Source of the DNA: Leptospira jelokensis
Lineage (GTDB): Bacteria > Spirochaetota > Leptospiria > Leptospirales > Leptospiraceae
Reading direction: 5' to 3'
Assembly (NCBI RefSeq): GCF_004769635.1
Contig: NZ_RQGH01000011.1
Location: 333,501 to 397,500, forward strand
DNA: 64,000 bases
Shown in pieces: positions 63,387-64,000 of the stretch. Both the position numbers and the translations under genes were made by a program. The first letter of the stretch is position 1. Each line of letters opens with the position of its first letter. Under the pieces are notes generated by a model. That model was not told the origin of the DNA, searched no databases, and saw only the letters and a program-made list of their open reading frames with translations.

Positions 63387-64000
63387 CTAAAAAGTACCCT
63401 TTGAAGTTCCATTTTTTCGGAAACGTTTTGCAAAGAGAATCAGTTTCTCTCTGATTTTGGGAGATAGTCCCACAGATACATTGATACGAAAAAAATGATT
63501 CCAATGTTTGGATAATCCAAACAAAGAACCTGGTGCAATGGCCATACCCAATTTTTTTGCTTCCATTAAGAGTTTATCACCATCTAACTTTGATTCTATC
63601 CAAAGTACAAATCCCCCATCTGGTTTTGTAATGTGAAGATTTCCATCACTCTCTTTGTTTAGTAAGTTGGTATAGTCCAAACAAAGTTTTTGATACTGGG
63701 CACGTAAACCTTTTAGATGCCTTTCATAGGTTTGTCGTTTTAAGTATTCGAGAATACAAATTTGGGTTGGATGGTTTTCTGAGATTTTAAAGGCTCGTGC
63801 AATTTTTGAAATTGATTGGATACCAGTTTTTGTTGTTACCCATCCTATCCTTAACCCAGGCGATAGAGTTTTTGAAAACGAAGAACACAAAAATGATTTA
63901 GGTCCACCGATCATTTGTGAAAAATAACTCAACAATGGTTTGGGTCTTGTACCTGTATGAAACAAATCTCCATAAATATCATCTTCGATGAGATGGATTC
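63387..64000 (-). CDS. MocR/PdxR-like or class I aminotransferase, C-terminal part
   Basis: The frame is open to the window edge, so the N-terminus is missing. The visible 204 residues begin with LIEDDIYGDLFH, which contains the aspartate that contacts PLP, then the PLP lysine in SSFSKTLSPGLRIGW, and the C-terminal ITKPDGGFVLWIES and NHFFRINVSVG with the carboxylate Arg. This is typical of GntR-fused MocR regulators and of free fold I enzymes; the missing N-terminal part would decide. Confidence 0.85.
   Translation of the reverse strand, partial: IHLIEDDIYGDLFHTGTRPKPLLSYFSQMIGGPKSFLCSSFSKTLSPGLRIGWVTTKTGIQSISKIARAFKISENHPTQICILEYLKRQTYERHLKGLRAQYQKLCLDYTNLLNKESDGNLHITKPDGGFVLWIESKLDGDKLLMEAKKLGMAIAPGSLFGLSKHWNHFFRINVSVGLSPKIREKLILFAKRFRKNGTSKGTF

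Overview
The window is a piece of spirochaete chromosome, almost certainly Leptospira. The evidence is the combination of spirochaete-style lipoproteins with loose lipoboxes, a short hinge-poor SMC, a Cys-rich exported protein of leptospiral type, many TTG starts and ATGA-coupled genes, a bactofilin/M23 pair, and SH3b and PilZ proteins typical of the genus. The species is not provable from the sequence; a saprophytic-clade Leptospira is my guess. No phage, transposase, rRNA or CRISPR array was seen.

Left part (1-45.9 kb), ordinary core genome. A (probable phosphatidyltransferase)-trpD-yajC-lipoprotein-like-secD-secF-ribD-ribE run is followed by a STAS protein, ribBA, pdxH, a prepilin peptidase and an aminotransferase. 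A divergent operon then encodes a two-AAA plus VWA-like ATPase (midasin-like layout), SmpB, Der, PlsY and an unknown protein. Next come a Maf/DUF115 glycosyltransferase-like gene, smc, a Cys-rich exported protein, tRNA-Met and glnA, which has a good sigma-54 promoter. A PAS-GAF-PP2C phosphatase, a kinase/regulator pair, class I aldolase, malQ, a Mpo1-like protein and an AraC regulator follow. After these are a transglutaminase-like protein and a minus-strand cell-envelope cluster (phospholipase C-like, PBP1A, bactofilin, LysM-M23 peptidase, DUF900 lipoprotein hydrolase). The part ends with lysA-like, ispD, a double PilZ membrane protein and two cyclic-nucleotide-binding proteins.

Middle part (46-56.5 kb), accessory and decaying. 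It begins just after tRNA-Leu. It holds two copies of a 104-bp repeat, a degenerate LRR-like gene, a VapBC module with a frameshifted toxin, a possible broken membrane protein, two SH3b exported proteins, and a PDZ-S41 protease. It also holds an AraC gene split by a frameshift, a glyoxalase-fold gene whose lipoprotein signal peptide contains a TAG, an apparently intact VapBC with a clear promoter and paired palindromic operators, and an FG-GAP repeat protein.

Right part (56.5-64 kb), core again: DUF937, an SH3b lipoprotein, a polytopic GT-C-like protein with VanW and DUF2452 proteins, a SPOR protein, coaE, a lipoprotein hydrolase, tRNA-Phe with a near-consensus promoter, and a truncated MocR-like aminotransferase.

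The most interesting points are the midasin-like ATPase cotranscribed with ribosome-linked genes (smpB, der), the operator layout of the second vapBC, sigma-54 control of a glutamine synthetase lacking the adenylylation tyrosine, the stop codon inside a lipoprotein signal peptide, and a hairpin over the coaE start codon.
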